Notes: generated by a model from the sequence alone, not told the origin. A stretch of DNA of 64,000 bases from JBGMEA01 sp963674555 (GCA_963674555.1 OY771429.1:1736001-1800000), one strand, 5' to 3'. Counted from the first letter of the stretch, positions 16,291-25,372 are shown. Translations and numbers: made by a program.

Positions 16291-16299
16291 TGGTATAAT
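16291..16299 (+). promoter_or_regulatory. Extended -10 promoter element
   Basis: TGGTATAAT, an extended -10 box with no clear -35, about 50 bases before the DUF2284 start codon. Confidence 0.45.
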
Positions 16300-16347
16300 A
16301 AAGCCAATGATAACGCAGAAGCTTTGCGTTTATTGTCGGAGGGCACC

Positions 16348-16899
16348 GTGAACGAAAAACAAGATCATAAAGAGATCATCGAATCCTTTATATATGATTA
16401 CCCGATCGTCGAATTTTACCATTTAAAAAATGACGATCTGGTCTTTTCGGATAAGATACGCACGATCTGCGAAACGGATTGCAATCATTACGGAAAGACA
16501 TGGGCATGTCCGCCCGCGATCGAATCCGTCAACGCGTGTATGCAAAAATGTCATGCGTACGATCACGTCTTTTTATTCAGCAGTATTGCCGAAGTTGCCG
16601 ATAATATGGATTTTGCGGGGTGCCTTAGCGAACGAAAGGCGCACGAACAAATGTCGGAACAGATCGGCGCGAGGTTCAAAGAACATTTCGGCGATATTTT
16701 GATGCTTACGACCGGGTGCACGATCTGTGATGAATGTACATATCCCGACGCGCCGTGCCGTTATCCCGACCGAAGCGTTTCAACGATCGAAAGTCACGGT
16801 ATCCTTATTATGCAAACTGCGCTCGATCTCGGTATGAGCTATGATTGCGGAAACAATATCGTAACGTATTTTACATTGATTTTTTACAACGCTCAGTGA
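16348..16899 (+). CDS. DUF2284 cysteine-rich, probably iron-sulfur protein
   Basis: 183 residues from GTG, chosen because GGAGGG ends four bases before it. Cysteines cluster in CETDC and WACPP (about 37-54), in NACMQKC, and in TGCTICDECTYPDAPCRYP (about 130-148, C-x2-C-x2-C-x5-C plus a preceding Cys). The pattern is characteristic of DUF2284, a family of proposed metal-binding proteins found mainly in anaerobes. Function unknown; a redox or corrinoid-related role has been suggested for relatives by context only. Confidence 0.8.
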   Translation: MNEKQDHKEIIESFIYDYPIVEFYHLKNDDLVFSDKIRTICETDCNHYGKTWACPPAIESVNACMQKCHAYDHVFLFSSIAEVADNMDFAGCLSERKAHEQMSEQIGARFKEHFGDILMLTTGCTICDECTYPDAPCRYPDRSVSTIESHGILIMQTALDLGMSYDCGNNIVTYFTLIFYNAQ

Positions 16900-16931
16900 T
16901 GCATATATAAATAAGCACAAGGAGATATTAA

Positions 16932-17900
16932 ATGCAATCAGTAAATTTAACTGGTACCGGACTTACGGTGTCAAGAGTTTGTCTCGGAACAATGACGTTC
17001 GGAGATCAATTGGATGAGAAAGAAAGCATACTTTTATTACGTAACGCGATCGATCGCGGTGTGAATTTCATCGATACAGCAGATATCTATACGCAAGGAC
17101 AAAGTGAAACGATCACGGGTAAAGGCCTTAAAGGCATTCGGGATGATGTCGTCTTAGCCAGTAAAGTTGGCGGTCCATCAGGAACAGGCCTCAACGGAAA
17201 AGGTCTAAGCCGTAAACACATCCTTTCTTCTGTCGAAGCGAACTTACAACGACTGGATACCGATTATCTCGATATCCTTTATATGCATTTTCCTGACAGT
17301 GCGACACCTTTGGAAGAAACACTGCATACGATGCATACACTTGTAACCTCGGGAAAAGTGCGCTACACAGCTATGAGCAATTTTGCGGCATGGCAGATGA
17401 TGGAAGCGCTTGCGATCTGTGAAAAACGAAACTGGGTCGCGCCTGTTCTTACCGAAACGGTATATAATGCGATCACGCGCGGTGCGGAATCCGAACTGGT
17501 ACCTTTTATTAAAGAAAAGAAAATGAGCATGGCGATCTATAATCCGATCGCCGGCGGACTCCTTTCGGGCAAACATAGTAAAGAAGCGCCTGTCGAAAAC
17601 ACAAGATTCTCAGATAAAGGCGGTTATTATAAACGTTATTGGAATGATGAAAGTTTTGCGGCTATGGACGAACTCAAAATGATCGCGGAAGAAAATGATA
17701 TGAGTTTATTGGAATTATCATTACGTTGGTGTGTTTCTTACGACTACGTTACCTCTGTTATCATCGGTGTAAGTAAAATGGAACATTTGGACCAGAATAT
17801 GGCGCTACTTGATAAGGGCAAACTTTCTGAAGATATACTCGATAAATGTTATGCTGTTTGGGCGAAACTGGACGGCAACCGCTTTTCCTATCATCGATAA
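16932..17900 (+). CDS. Aldo/keto reductase
   Basis: 322-residue (beta/alpha)8 NADPH-dependent oxidoreductase. The catalytic tetrad is visible: Asp and Tyr in NFIDTADIYTQG (D48, Y53), Lys in LASKVG (K78) and His in LYMHFPD (about 113). Length and N-terminal VSRVCLGTMTFG place it with the YajO/Tas-like set. It is preceded by AAGGAG and sits 32 bases after DUF2284. Substrate is unknown; such enzymes detoxify aldehydes or act on sugars. Confidence 0.9.
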   Translation: MQSVNLTGTGLTVSRVCLGTMTFGDQLDEKESILLLRNAIDRGVNFIDTADIYTQGQSETITGKGLKGIRDDVVLASKVGGPSGTGLNGKGLSRKHILSSVEANLQRLDTDYLDILYMHFPDSATPLEETLHTMHTLVTSGKVRYTAMSNFAAWQMMEALAICEKRNWVAPVLTETVYNAITRGAESELVPFIKEKKMSMAIYNPIAGGLLSGKHSKEAPVENTRFSDKGGYYKRYWNDESFAAMDELKMIAEENDMSLLELSLRWCVSYDYVTSVIIGVSKMEHLDQNMALLDKGKLSEDILDKCYAVWAKLDGNRFSYHR

Positions 17901-17937
17901 TACAAAATTACATCTATTACCATAGATCGGAGCAATT

Positions 17938-18429
17938 GTGCAAGTCATTATCAGAGCATATGAAACGGAAGACCTTGAGCAGATGATCGACATATGGAAC
18001 GAAGTCGTAGAGGCGGGTGATGCTTATCCCCAGACAAGCGGGATGAGTATGCTTGAAGCTGCGGCTTTTTTTGCGGAACAAACTTATTCCGCTGTTGCGC
18101 AAAATAAAGTTACGGGTCAGATACTCGGCTTATATATCCTGCACCCGAACAATATCGGGCGGTGCGGACATATCGGCAATGCGAGTTACGCTGTGAGAAG
18201 GGATGTTCGCGGAGGCGGTATCGGAACACGCTTGGTTGAGGACAGCCTTATAAAAGCAAAAGAGCTTGGATTCTCTCTGATGCAGTTCAACGCAGTCGTT
18301 AAGAAAAATAAAAGCGCGATCTATCTATATGAAAAGTTGGGTTTTGTAAAGTTGGGTGAGATACCGAAAGGGTTTCGTTTGAAAGACGATACTTATGAGG
18401 ATATCATCTTATATTATAAAAAGCTGTAA
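17938..18429 (+). CDS. GNAT family N-acetyltransferase
   Basis: 163 residues starting with GTG, which follows CGGAG by five bases. The acetyl-CoA loop is VRGGGIGTRLVEDSLIKAKE (about 91-110), then NKSAIYLYEKLGFVKLGEIP. This arrangement with an N-terminal IRAYETEDLEQMIDIWNEVV resembles phosphinothricin-type acetyltransferases and other small-molecule GNATs. Substrate unknown. Eleven bases separate it from the following hydrolase, so the two are probably co-transcribed. Confidence 0.87.
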   Translation: MQVIIRAYETEDLEQMIDIWNEVVEAGDAYPQTSGMSMLEAAAFFAEQTYSAVAQNKVTGQILGLYILHPNNIGRCGHIGNASYAVRRDVRGGGIGTRLVEDSLIKAKELGFSLMQFNAVVKKNKSAIYLYEKLGFVKLGEIPKGFRLKDDTYEDIILYYKKL

Positions 18430-18440
18430 ATACGGACGTT

Positions 18441-19244
18441 ATGAAAGGAATACGTGAGCGTATGGAAAAATGCATCGATACGGACGAAGTTCGTGTCTAT
18501 TACGATACCTACGGAAAAGATAAACCGAAGACCGTCGTGCTGATACACGGATTCGGCTTGGATCGTTCTATGTGGGAGCCGCAATTGTCTGTCTTAAATG
18601 AATACCAAGTCATTTGTCTCGATGCCAGAGGACACGGTAAATCACGTCCCAGCGAAGTCTTTACAATAGAAAAAGTGTGCGAAGATATTATTCAGATCTT
18701 GAAAGTCGAAGCATGCGATAAAGCCGCTGTCGTCGGTCTTTCCATGGGCAGCTATGTAGCTCAGGAATTTGCGAGACTCTATCCCGAAAAGACCGCGGGT
18801 ATTTTTGTCGCAGACGGAACGCCATTGTTTATCCGTTATTCGAATTGGGAGAAGATCAGCTTAAAACGATCCGCTCCATTACTTAAACTTTATCCGTGGA
18901 ACACATTAAAAAAACTTATGGCAAAGCAAACTTCGGTCAGATCCGATGTGCAAGAAAAGCTTATAGGTATGTTTGATAAACTTACCAAGAATGGATTCAT
19001 CGCCTCATGGGCCGGCATCGCAAACGCATTACATGAAGAAGACGTGGAATTTAATGATCCTTTTTATGTCGTATACGGGGATAAAGACAAGAGCGGTACG
19101 ATCAAAATGCACGCCAAAGATTGGCAAAGATATTATCCGAATTGTGTAGTTCGCGAGATCCCGAACGCCGGTCATGTATCCAATATGGATAATCCTGAAG
19201 TTTTCAATAAGATACTGCTTGAATTCTTGTCTTTAGTAAAGTAA
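18441..19244 (+). CDS. Alpha/beta hydrolase
   Basis: 267 residues. VVLIHGFGLDRSMWEPQL (about 32-49) gives the oxyanion loop, VGLSMGSYVAQEFA (about 98-111) the nucleophile elbow with Ser101, and NAGHVSNMDNPE near residue 245 the catalytic His. It is a single-domain serine hydrolase of the BioH/haloperoxidase-like type; substrate unknown. An alternative ATG lies 21 bases downstream; neither start has a strong ribosome binding site. It is followed by another hydrolase 21 bases later. Confidence 0.87.
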   Translation: MKGIRERMEKCIDTDEVRVYYDTYGKDKPKTVVLIHGFGLDRSMWEPQLSVLNEYQVICLDARGHGKSRPSEVFTIEKVCEDIIQILKVEACDKAAVVGLSMGSYVAQEFARLYPEKTAGIFVADGTPLFIRYSNWEKISLKRSAPLLKLYPWNTLKKLMAKQTSVRSDVQEKLIGMFDKLTKNGFIASWAGIANALHEEDVEFNDPFYVVYGDKDKSGTIKMHAKDWQRYYPNCVVREIPNAGHVSNMDNPEVFNKILLEFLSLVK

Positions 19245-19265
19245 GCGCAAGTACGATAAAGCGAG

Positions 19266-20147
19266 GTGGCAATCATCAGCAAGTCTGCCGATATGATCGC
19301 AAAAATTTTGCGGTCTGTAAATTCAAAAAAAATATTATCCGAAATGATGCTGCATCCGAAGAGAAATACGAAATACAAAACACCGCCAAAGAGACTGACC
19401 AAAAAGTATAATACTCAAATCAGTAGCATACAGGATCATGCTTGTTACTCGTTTAATACTGATAATACCGCAAGCAAACATATCTTATACTTTCACGGCG
19501 GAGCCTATACATTAGAAGCTAAAAAATTGCACTGGCGTATCATTGAAAATCTCTTAATAAATACCGAGTGTAAAGTGACGATGGTGGATTATCCGTTAGC
19601 ACCGGAAGCTGATTGCTCTCAGACAATCGAGATGTCATTGGAAGCCTATAAACATTTCTGTGAAGATTCTAGGCAAGAGATCATCCTGATGGGGGATTCA
19701 GCAGGCGGAGGTCTTGCACTGTCATTGGCGCAAAGGATAAAAAACGGATCGGAACTCCCTATGTCGAAGAAGCTCATTTTGTTCAGCCCGTGGATCGATG
19801 TTTCTATGTCCGATCCAATAAGCAATGAGCTGGCTGAAAAAGATGTCATTTTGGGAGTCGACACTTTGAAAATTATTGGGGAGATGTACGCAGGAAATTT
19901 GAATACACAACATCCGTACTGCTCTCCTTTATACGGAGATTTGAAAAATTTATGTCCGATCGATCTGTTTATCGGAACAAGCGATATCTTGTTTGCGCAA
20001 GCCGAGCGTTTAAAAGAAAAGGCGATGAATGAAGATGTCGGATTTAATTATCATGTGTATAAAGACATGTTACATGATTGGATCGGATATCCGATCCCCG
20101 AAGCAAAAGAAGCGATGGCAGTGATCTACGACTTGATCGAGAATTAA
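19266..20147 (+). CDS. Alpha/beta hydrolase of the HSL/esterase type
   Basis: 293 residues. LYFHGGAYTLEA (about 75-86) is the HGG oxyanion motif of the hormone-sensitive lipase family, MGDSAGGGLALSL the nucleophile elbow, and MLHDWIGYP the catalytic His region. The start is uncertain: GTG at 19266 lies inside GAGGTGG, and initiation at a later non-ATG codon is possible. It is the last gene of a GNAT-hydrolase-hydrolase run. Probably a carboxylesterase. Confidence 0.83.
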   Translation: MAIISKSADMIAKILRSVNSKKILSEMMLHPKRNTKYKTPPKRLTKKYNTQISSIQDHACYSFNTDNTASKHILYFHGGAYTLEAKKLHWRIIENLLINTECKVTMVDYPLAPEADCSQTIEMSLEAYKHFCEDSRQEIILMGDSAGGGLALSLAQRIKNGSELPMSKKLILFSPWIDVSMSDPISNELAEKDVILGVDTLKIIGEMYAGNLNTQHPYCSPLYGDLKNLCPIDLFIGTSDILFAQAERLKEKAMNEDVGFNYHVYKDMLHDWIGYPIPEAKEAMAVIYDLIEN

Positions 20148-20178
20148 CTTTTTTAATAATAATATACGGAGTGAAACG

Positions 20179-21312
20179 ATGTTTAAAATGTTTAAGCTAC
20201 TTCATCCCGAAAAAGAATTTGCGAAAGAATTTGAAATCGGATTGATCCGAGAAAACAGCCAACGTTTGCAGTTGCTCTTCGGGGTTGTCGGGATTTCACA
20301 GGTTCTATTTATCCTGTCCGAAGTTGCGGGCATTCTACCATGGCAAACAGATATTTTTTTCTTTAGGCTTTTACTGATTGGTTTTTGCGCTTTATTTATC
20401 GGATTGATACAGTATGCAAATAGAATCCAATCTCCGATAAGGTCGGTCATGATCCTTCGCATCGTAACTTCTGTGGTGCAATTATTGACGATGGCTATCG
20501 GATGCTATTTTACCGTCTATATGTTCAATACGGGCATATACAGTTTTAGTGCTTTTTTAGTTGTGGGTTTTATCGTGTCACTGACTTGCATGCGCAATCC
20601 TTTTTTTTCGGGTGCGATCCTATTTGTTTTTTACACGGGATTGACCGTTTATATCAACCTTTTCAAATATCCTCTCAGCGACTGGATCGGCGAATTCTTG
20701 ATCGCTTTTGTCTTTATTTTCATTCTTCATATCGGTAACATTTTACTCTATAACAGACACGTTAAGATCTTTATGCAAGATAAGAAGATCATACAAATGA
20801 ACACAAAATTGAAAGATATATCGGAAACCGATCAATTAACCGAGATCTATAACCGCAGAGTGATCTTAGAAAAGATCGAAGAATATACAGCACTCGCTGA
20901 GCGATACAATAGACCTTTCTGTTTAGCGATCTTTGATATCGATCACTTTAAACTGGTGAATGATACATACGGACACAATGTCGGCGATATGGTTTTAAAG
21001 CAATTAGCGGATAATGTCAAGTCCAGGATACGTTCCACGGATATTTTCGGACGCTGGGGCGGAGAAGAATTTATCATATTGATCCCGAATGATTCGGGTG
21101 AGGGCGCGTTCTCTCTTATGGAGTGTTTGCGTAAACAAACCGAGACTTTTGATTTCCTGTCAGCGGGACATGTAACATTTTCCGCGGGCATCGGCGTATA
21201 TCAAGAAGGAGATACGTATACCGATTTGATCAAAAAAGCAGATGACGCTTTATATACGGCAAAAGAATCGGGTAGGAACCAAACAATAATAGCACAACAT
21301 CAATTTGATTAA
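20179..21312 (+). CDS. Membrane-bound diguanylate cyclase (GGDEF)
   Basis: 377 residues. About six transmembrane helices (30-195) precede a complete GGDEF domain (about 212-370) with active site GGEEF and the RxxD inhibitory site (RSTD) five residues before it, so it should make c-di-GMP and be product-inhibited. FDIDHFKLVNDTYGHNVGD is the metal/GTP-binding region. The input domain is not a recognised sensor module. It is a tandem paralogue of the next gene. No EAL or PilZ gene is present in the window. Confidence 0.9.
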   Translation: MFKMFKLLHPEKEFAKEFEIGLIRENSQRLQLLFGVVGISQVLFILSEVAGILPWQTDIFFFRLLLIGFCALFIGLIQYANRIQSPIRSVMILRIVTSVVQLLTMAIGCYFTVYMFNTGIYSFSAFLVVGFIVSLTCMRNPFFSGAILFVFYTGLTVYINLFKYPLSDWIGEFLIAFVFIFILHIGNILLYNRHVKIFMQDKKIIQMNTKLKDISETDQLTEIYNRRVILEKIEEYTALAERYNRPFCLAIFDIDHFKLVNDTYGHNVGDMVLKQLADNVKSRIRSTDIFGRWGGEEFIILIPNDSGEGAFSLMECLRKQTETFDFLSAGHVTFSAGIGVYQEGDTYTDLIKKADDALYTAKESGRNQTIIAQHQFD

Positions 21313-21321
21313 AAAAATTTA

Positions 21322-21352
21322 TTTACAAAAATAATGATATATGTAGTATAAT
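21322..21352 (+). promoter_or_regulatory. Possible promoter between the two GGDEF genes
   Basis: TTTACA (21322-21327) and TATAAT (21347-21352) with a long 19-base spacer, so the second cyclase may have its own promoter. Confidence 0.4.
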
Positions 21353-21408
21353 AAGAGTATCCTTTTCTGTAAACTGTTGAACAATAGTATGACCTACGGA
21401 GAATCACA

Positions 21409-22575
21409 ATGTTTAGAGTTCTAAAGCCGGGAAAAGAATACACCGAAGAATTTACGCGCCAATTGATTTTTGACAACAGTCACAGATTGATATTATTTTT
21501 GATTGTAGGAATTCTCGCTATCAGCCTGATCACTTTGTCTGATCTTTTTGGGTTGACATTGCTGGTCAGGTCCATATTTATCGCTAGGATCGTATTGGTA
21601 ATATTTCTGTTATTAGTCTTATTGGTTTTGCTTTATGTCAAAAAGAATATTAAGCGTTTTAACGGCAAAGAAGTTGCCATCTTAAAAGTGATCACATCGT
21701 GTTTTGAAATCGCTGCTCTTTTGCTCGGCGGCTATTTCACCACTATTATGTTTGATTTGAATATTTACAGTTTCAGTGTATTTTTACTTGTTGGTTCTGT
21801 GACATCTATTATTTGTGTTTACAGCCCGTATTTCTCTCTAATTTTGACACTAACCACTTATTCGATATTGACAATGTATATCGCTTTTTACACACACCCG
21901 ATTACATTATGGACAGACGAATTTATTATTGCTTTGTTGTTTATTTTTTATATTCATATCGGTACGGTCTTTAATTACAACAGACATGTTAAGATGTTTA
22001 TGCAAGATAAAAGTATTCTTAAGATCAATCAGAGGCTACAAGAATTATCACAAATAGACCAATTGACAAAGATATTTACGCGCAGAGTGATCTTGGAAAA
22101 GATCGAAGAATATATCGATCTTGCCGAACGATATGAAACCCCTTTCAGTTTAATGATCTTTGATATCGATCATTTCAAAAATGTGAACGATACATACGGT
22201 CATAATGTAGGTGATATCGTTTTGCAACAATTGGCTGATAATGTCAGATGCCGACTGCGTTCCACGGATATCTTCGGACGTTGGGGAGGAGAAGAATTTA
22301 TTATTTTGATCCCAAATGACGAAGGGCGCGGTGCATTCGAGTTGATGGAATCCTTGCGTAAAGATACGGAAAACTACAGTTTCCCTTCAGCCGGAAAAGT
22401 AACCATATCGGCAGGCGTCAGTATTTACAGCCCCTATGACAGCGCGACCGATCTGATCAAAAAAGCAGATGACGCATTGTATAAAGCAAAAGAATCAGGC
22501 AGGAATCAAACACAACTGTACCATTTTGAAGACGCGCGATTCGGATTTTACGAAAAGGTGAACAATGAATCCTAA
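21409..22575 (+). CDS. Membrane-bound diguanylate cyclase (GGDEF), paralogue
   Basis: 388 residues with the same plan as the preceding gene: about six membrane helices (30-200), then GGDEF (about 215-375) with GGEEF and RSTD. The two share long identical stretches around the active site but diverge in the membrane part, pointing to a tandem duplication followed by change of input. Eleven bases of its end overlap the following membrane-anchored hydrolase, which suggests that the hydrolase is translated with it. Confidence 0.9.
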   Translation: MFRVLKPGKEYTEEFTRQLIFDNSHRLILFLIVGILAISLITLSDLFGLTLLVRSIFIARIVLVIFLLLVLLVLLYVKKNIKRFNGKEVAILKVITSCFEIAALLLGGYFTTIMFDLNIYSFSVFLLVGSVTSIICVYSPYFSLILTLTTYSILTMYIAFYTHPITLWTDEFIIALLFIFYIHIGTVFNYNRHVKMFMQDKSILKINQRLQELSQIDQLTKIFTRRVILEKIEEYIDLAERYETPFSLMIFDIDHFKNVNDTYGHNVGDIVLQQLADNVRCRLRSTDIFGRWGGEEFIILIPNDEGRGAFELMESLRKDTENYSFPSAGKVTISAGVSIYSPYDSATDLIKKADDALYKAKESGRNQTQLYHFEDARFGFYEKVNNES

Positions 22576-23278
22576 AAAAAGAAGCAAACTAAAGATCGCT
22601 TTACTGATCGTATTGGCACTGATCGTGATCATTGTCGGCGGTTTTTATATTTACACATTGGATTACTACCGAGCTGACGCGATCGTTTGGGAGATGTTGG
22701 CGAATGATGGAACGATCATGCAAAAAGATAATATGACTGTTCTGTATCCCACTGAAGAGGAATCTTTAAATATAGGTTTGATCTTTTACCCCGGTGGTAA
22801 AGTGGAAACAGAGGCATATATTCCTTTGCTCAAACAACTTACCGAACAAGGGATCACCTGCGTACTTGTCGATATGCCGCTTCACTTAGCGGTATTTAAT
22901 ATCAATGGAGCCGATGATGTCTATGATCAATTTCCCGTCATCACTTCATGGTATCTTTGCGGGCACTCATTGGGCGGAGCCATGGCAAGCAGTTATGTTG
23001 AAGGCAATACCGATAAATTAGATGGGTTGATCCTATTGGGCGCGTACCCGATCAATGAAGCGAATATCCCGACGATAGCGATTTACGGCACTGAAGACAT
23101 CAAGCTTGACCTTGAAAGACTGGAAGGTGTCGATCAAGTTGTCATAGAAGGCGGTAGCCATGCCTATTTTGGCAACTACGGCGAACAAGACGGGGACGGT
23201 GTCGCTTCGATCACCCGTGAAGATCAACAAGCACAAACGGTGGATGCGATCACAGAGTTCATCGATAGCCAAAAATGA
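22565..23278 (+). CDS. Membrane-anchored alpha/beta hydrolase
   Basis: 237 residues: an N-terminal transmembrane anchor (about 10-30) and an extracytoplasmic hydrolase domain. FYPGGKVETEAYIPL is the oxyanion region, CGHSLGGAMASSY (about 137-149) the nucleophile elbow, YGTEDI the Asp and EGGSHAYFGNYGEQDGDG the His region, matching the Abhydrolase_5 (PF12695) family. The start codon lies within the end of the diguanylate cyclase gene. Substrate unknown. Confidence 0.82.
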   Translation: MNPKKRSKLKIALLIVLALIVIIVGGFYIYTLDYYRADAIVWEMLANDGTIMQKDNMTVLYPTEEESLNIGLIFYPGGKVETEAYIPLLKQLTEQGITCVLVDMPLHLAVFNINGADDVYDQFPVITSWYLCGHSLGGAMASSYVEGNTDKLDGLILLGAYPINEANIPTIAIYGTEDIKLDLERLEGVDQVVIEGGSHAYFGNYGEQDGDGVASITREDQQAQTVDAITEFIDSQK

Positions 23279-23304
23279 ATGGATAAATCTCATTAATTCT
23301 CAAT

Positions 23305-23333
23305 ACAGCAATTGTAGTATTGCTGTTTTTTTA
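23305..23333 (+). terminator. Intrinsic terminator
   Basis: ACAGCAAT (23305-23312), six-base loop, ATTGCTGT (23319-23326), then a T-run. Confidence 0.85.
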
Positions 23334-23350
23334 TTTAAAACTTGCTAAAA

Positions 23351-23376
23351 TGTACTATTTATATTAAAATAGTACA
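23351..23376. promoter_or_regulatory. Perfect palindrome upstream of a TetR gene
   Basis: TGTACTATTT (23351-23360) and AAATAGTACA (23367-23376) form a perfect 10-bp inverted repeat around six bases, 25 bases before the TetR start. It is a probable autorepressor operator. Confidence 0.7.
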
Positions 23377-23400
23377 GAAAATAATATTGGGTTGAATAAT

Positions 23401-24006
23401 ATGAAAAATAAAAAGCAAAGTATTTTGATCTCGGCGATTGAATTATTGCTTCAAAATGGCGTTAAAAAAACGACGATGGATGATATCGCCGCATATGCGA
23501 TGTGTTCCAAGGTTACAATATATAAGTATTTTAAAGATAAAGATACCTTACTCGTTCAAATCGGGGAACATATTTACACACAAAATGCTCTAAAAATTAG
23601 TAACGTAATTTCATCCGAAAAAGACCTTGTATCGAAATTGTATGATTTTATTGATGTCATCAGCACATTTTCAGATACAGGAGAATATGACTTGTGTGAA
23701 GATTTGATCAGCTATAAGCCAGCACTTAAAAGCGCGTACGAAAACTATAAACAAACTTATGAGGACGCGTTAAACACATTGATCGATCTTTCTGTCAAAA
23801 GCGGTATAACTTCCCCGAAATTAACGCAGGAGATGATCTTTCATTATATTGACATGGGTGTACAGTATTACCGGGGAAATGAAAGATACAGAAATAAATT
23901 GCATAACGATAATAGTTACCGTGAACGATTCATGTCTTTTTTGATCGGCAATATTTTCACAGATACAGATGATATCAAATCTACTTTAACAGAGAGAAAA
24001 TTATGA
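23401..24006 (+). CDS. TetR/AcrR family regulator
   Basis: 201 residues from the ATG; a TTG nine bases upstream is also open. The helix-turn-helix is typical (KKTTMDDIAAYAMCSKVTIYKYF at about 21-43, interrupted numbering from the ATG), and the C-terminal ligand domain ends near 190. An inverted repeat of 26 bp lies directly upstream. It shares four bases with the following small gene, which is therefore its likely co-regulated partner, unlike the exporters that usually accompany TetR proteins. Ribosome binding site weak. Confidence 0.85.
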   Translation: MKNKKQSILISAIELLLQNGVKKTTMDDIAAYAMCSKVTIYKYFKDKDTLLVQIGEHIYTQNALKISNVISSEKDLVSKLYDFIDVISTFSDTGEYDLCEDLISYKPALKSAYENYKQTYEDALNTLIDLSVKSGITSPKLTQEMIFHYIDMGVQYYRGNERYRNKLHNDNSYRERFMSFLIGNIFTDTDDIKSTLTERKL

Positions 24007-24308
24007 AAACAAGTAGTTTGCAAAACTATATAAACATGGCTTTGGAAGGAACGCAAGACTCCGTAGTTCAGATATTAAATGAACTGAATAGTGAATTAAC
24101 AATAGAGAAATCCAAATATATAGACTATGCGCTCAGTCATGTCAGTAGCGAAGAAGGTATCGACACTTTGAAATATTATCTATTTCACGGCACACAAATA
24201 CAACGGAATTATTGCGCATTGTACTTCGGTAGAATAGGTGAGTATCCTTTAATACGCGAAGCATTTGATCAGGGTTTGATCGATGCCAAACAAGCTTTTT
24301 CAAGATGA
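24003..24308 (+). CDS. Small helical protein coupled to a TetR regulator, unknown function
   Basis: 101 residues, not recognised. It appears all-helical: SVVQILNELNSELTIEKSKYIDYALSHV and later DTLKYYLFHGTQIQRNYCALYFGRIGEY look like paired helices of a HEAT-like repeat, the second half running over an alanine/leucine pattern. The ATGA overlap with the TetR gene indicates coupled translation. It might be a ligand-binding or protein-binding partner of the regulator. Confidence 0.6.
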   Translation: MKTSSLQNYINMALEGTQDSVVQILNELNSELTIEKSKYIDYALSHVSSEEGIDTLKYYLFHGTQIQRNYCALYFGRIGEYPLIREAFDQGLIDAKQAFSR

Positions 24309-24413
24309 TACTTTTTTTGTTCATAAATCAGGCGTATAATGGTCATATGTCTTTCATTATACGATCAAAACCGTAAGCTATGAACGAAAAATGATTTAAG
24401 GAGTTCGTGCATT

Positions 24414-25340
24414 ATGCAATTTCCCTCAATAAAAAAATATATGACCGAAGATGATAAATTGATACCTGCGGATGAATACAGTCGACCTGCTGTGAGCATC
24501 CCCGAGATCATCAAAGAATACGGCGGAGGATTTTCAAGCGCGCTCCGCACCAGACTGCCAATCTTAAATCTTATGGTAAGTTGTATACATCAAGCGAAGA
24601 TCAGCGCGGAAAGTATCCGCAAAAATCCTAAAAGCGGCAATAAACAACTTTCGGAACAAGATCGTTTAGCGCTTGAAGAATATGCTCGATCACTGGGCGT
24701 GAGTAAGATCGGTTATACGAAAGTCGATAGAGATATGATATTTTGCGATAAAGGTATCTTATATGAAAACGCCATCGTCTTTATCATCGAAATGAAAAAA
24801 GATGCAATCGAGACTGCCCCTTCCAAAACCGCGATCAAAGAGATATTCCGGACTTATAACGAGTTGGGTATCATTGTAAATAAAATAAGCGACCACTTAA
24901 GAAAGTTAGGCTATAATGCAATGGCAGGACCTGCAGTCGGTGGGGATGTCAGCTATGTTCCGCTTGCGCAAAAAGCGGGGCTTGGCGTGATAGGAAAACA
25001 TGGCGTTCTGATCTCGGATCAGGATTTCGGTCCGAGCCTTCGGATAGCGGCCGTATATACCGATATTGAAAATCTGCCTTTTGCCAAAGACAATCCGCAT
25101 ATGTGGGTAAAAGACTTTTGCGCGTCTTGCAACAAATGTGTTCGAAAATGCCCAGTGAATGCCATCTATCAAGAAAATATCATTGTCAATGGTAATCCCG
25201 ATACGCAGACCAGTATCGATAATACCAAGTGCGCAGTCCCATTCGCGAATAATTACGGTTGTACGGTATGTATCAAAGAATGCACGTTTTTTAACAGCGA
25301 TTACGCAACGGTCAAAGATCGATTCCTAAGTAAGAAGTAA
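24414..25340 (+). CDS. QueG-like iron-sulfur oxidoreductase
   Basis: 308 residues. The C-terminal part has a double [4Fe-4S] ferredoxin pattern: CASCNKCVRKCP at about 238-249 and C-x9-CTVCIKEC at about 275-292. The middle (MAGPAVGGDVSYVPLAQKAGLGVIGKHGVLIS) matches the cobalamin-site region of epoxyqueuosine reductase QueG and reductive dehalogenases, notably the LGxIGKHGxLIS-like stretch. The N-terminal 70 residues are unusual, and the HEAT domain of QueG is missing. It is an orphan relative, not a confident queuosine enzyme. ATG follows AAGGAG. Confidence 0.75.
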   Translation: MQFPSIKKYMTEDDKLIPADEYSRPAVSIPEIIKEYGGGFSSALRTRLPILNLMVSCIHQAKISAESIRKNPKSGNKQLSEQDRLALEEYARSLGVSKIGYTKVDRDMIFCDKGILYENAIVFIIEMKKDAIETAPSKTAIKEIFRTYNELGIIVNKISDHLRKLGYNAMAGPAVGGDVSYVPLAQKAGLGVIGKHGVLISDQDFGPSLRIAAVYTDIENLPFAKDNPHMWVKDFCASCNKCVRKCPVNAIYQENIIVNGNPDTQTSIDNTKCAVPFANNYGCTVCIKECTFFNSDYATVKDRFLSKK

Positions 25341-25372
25341 AAATCCGAGTAGATAAATCCATTATAAAATGT

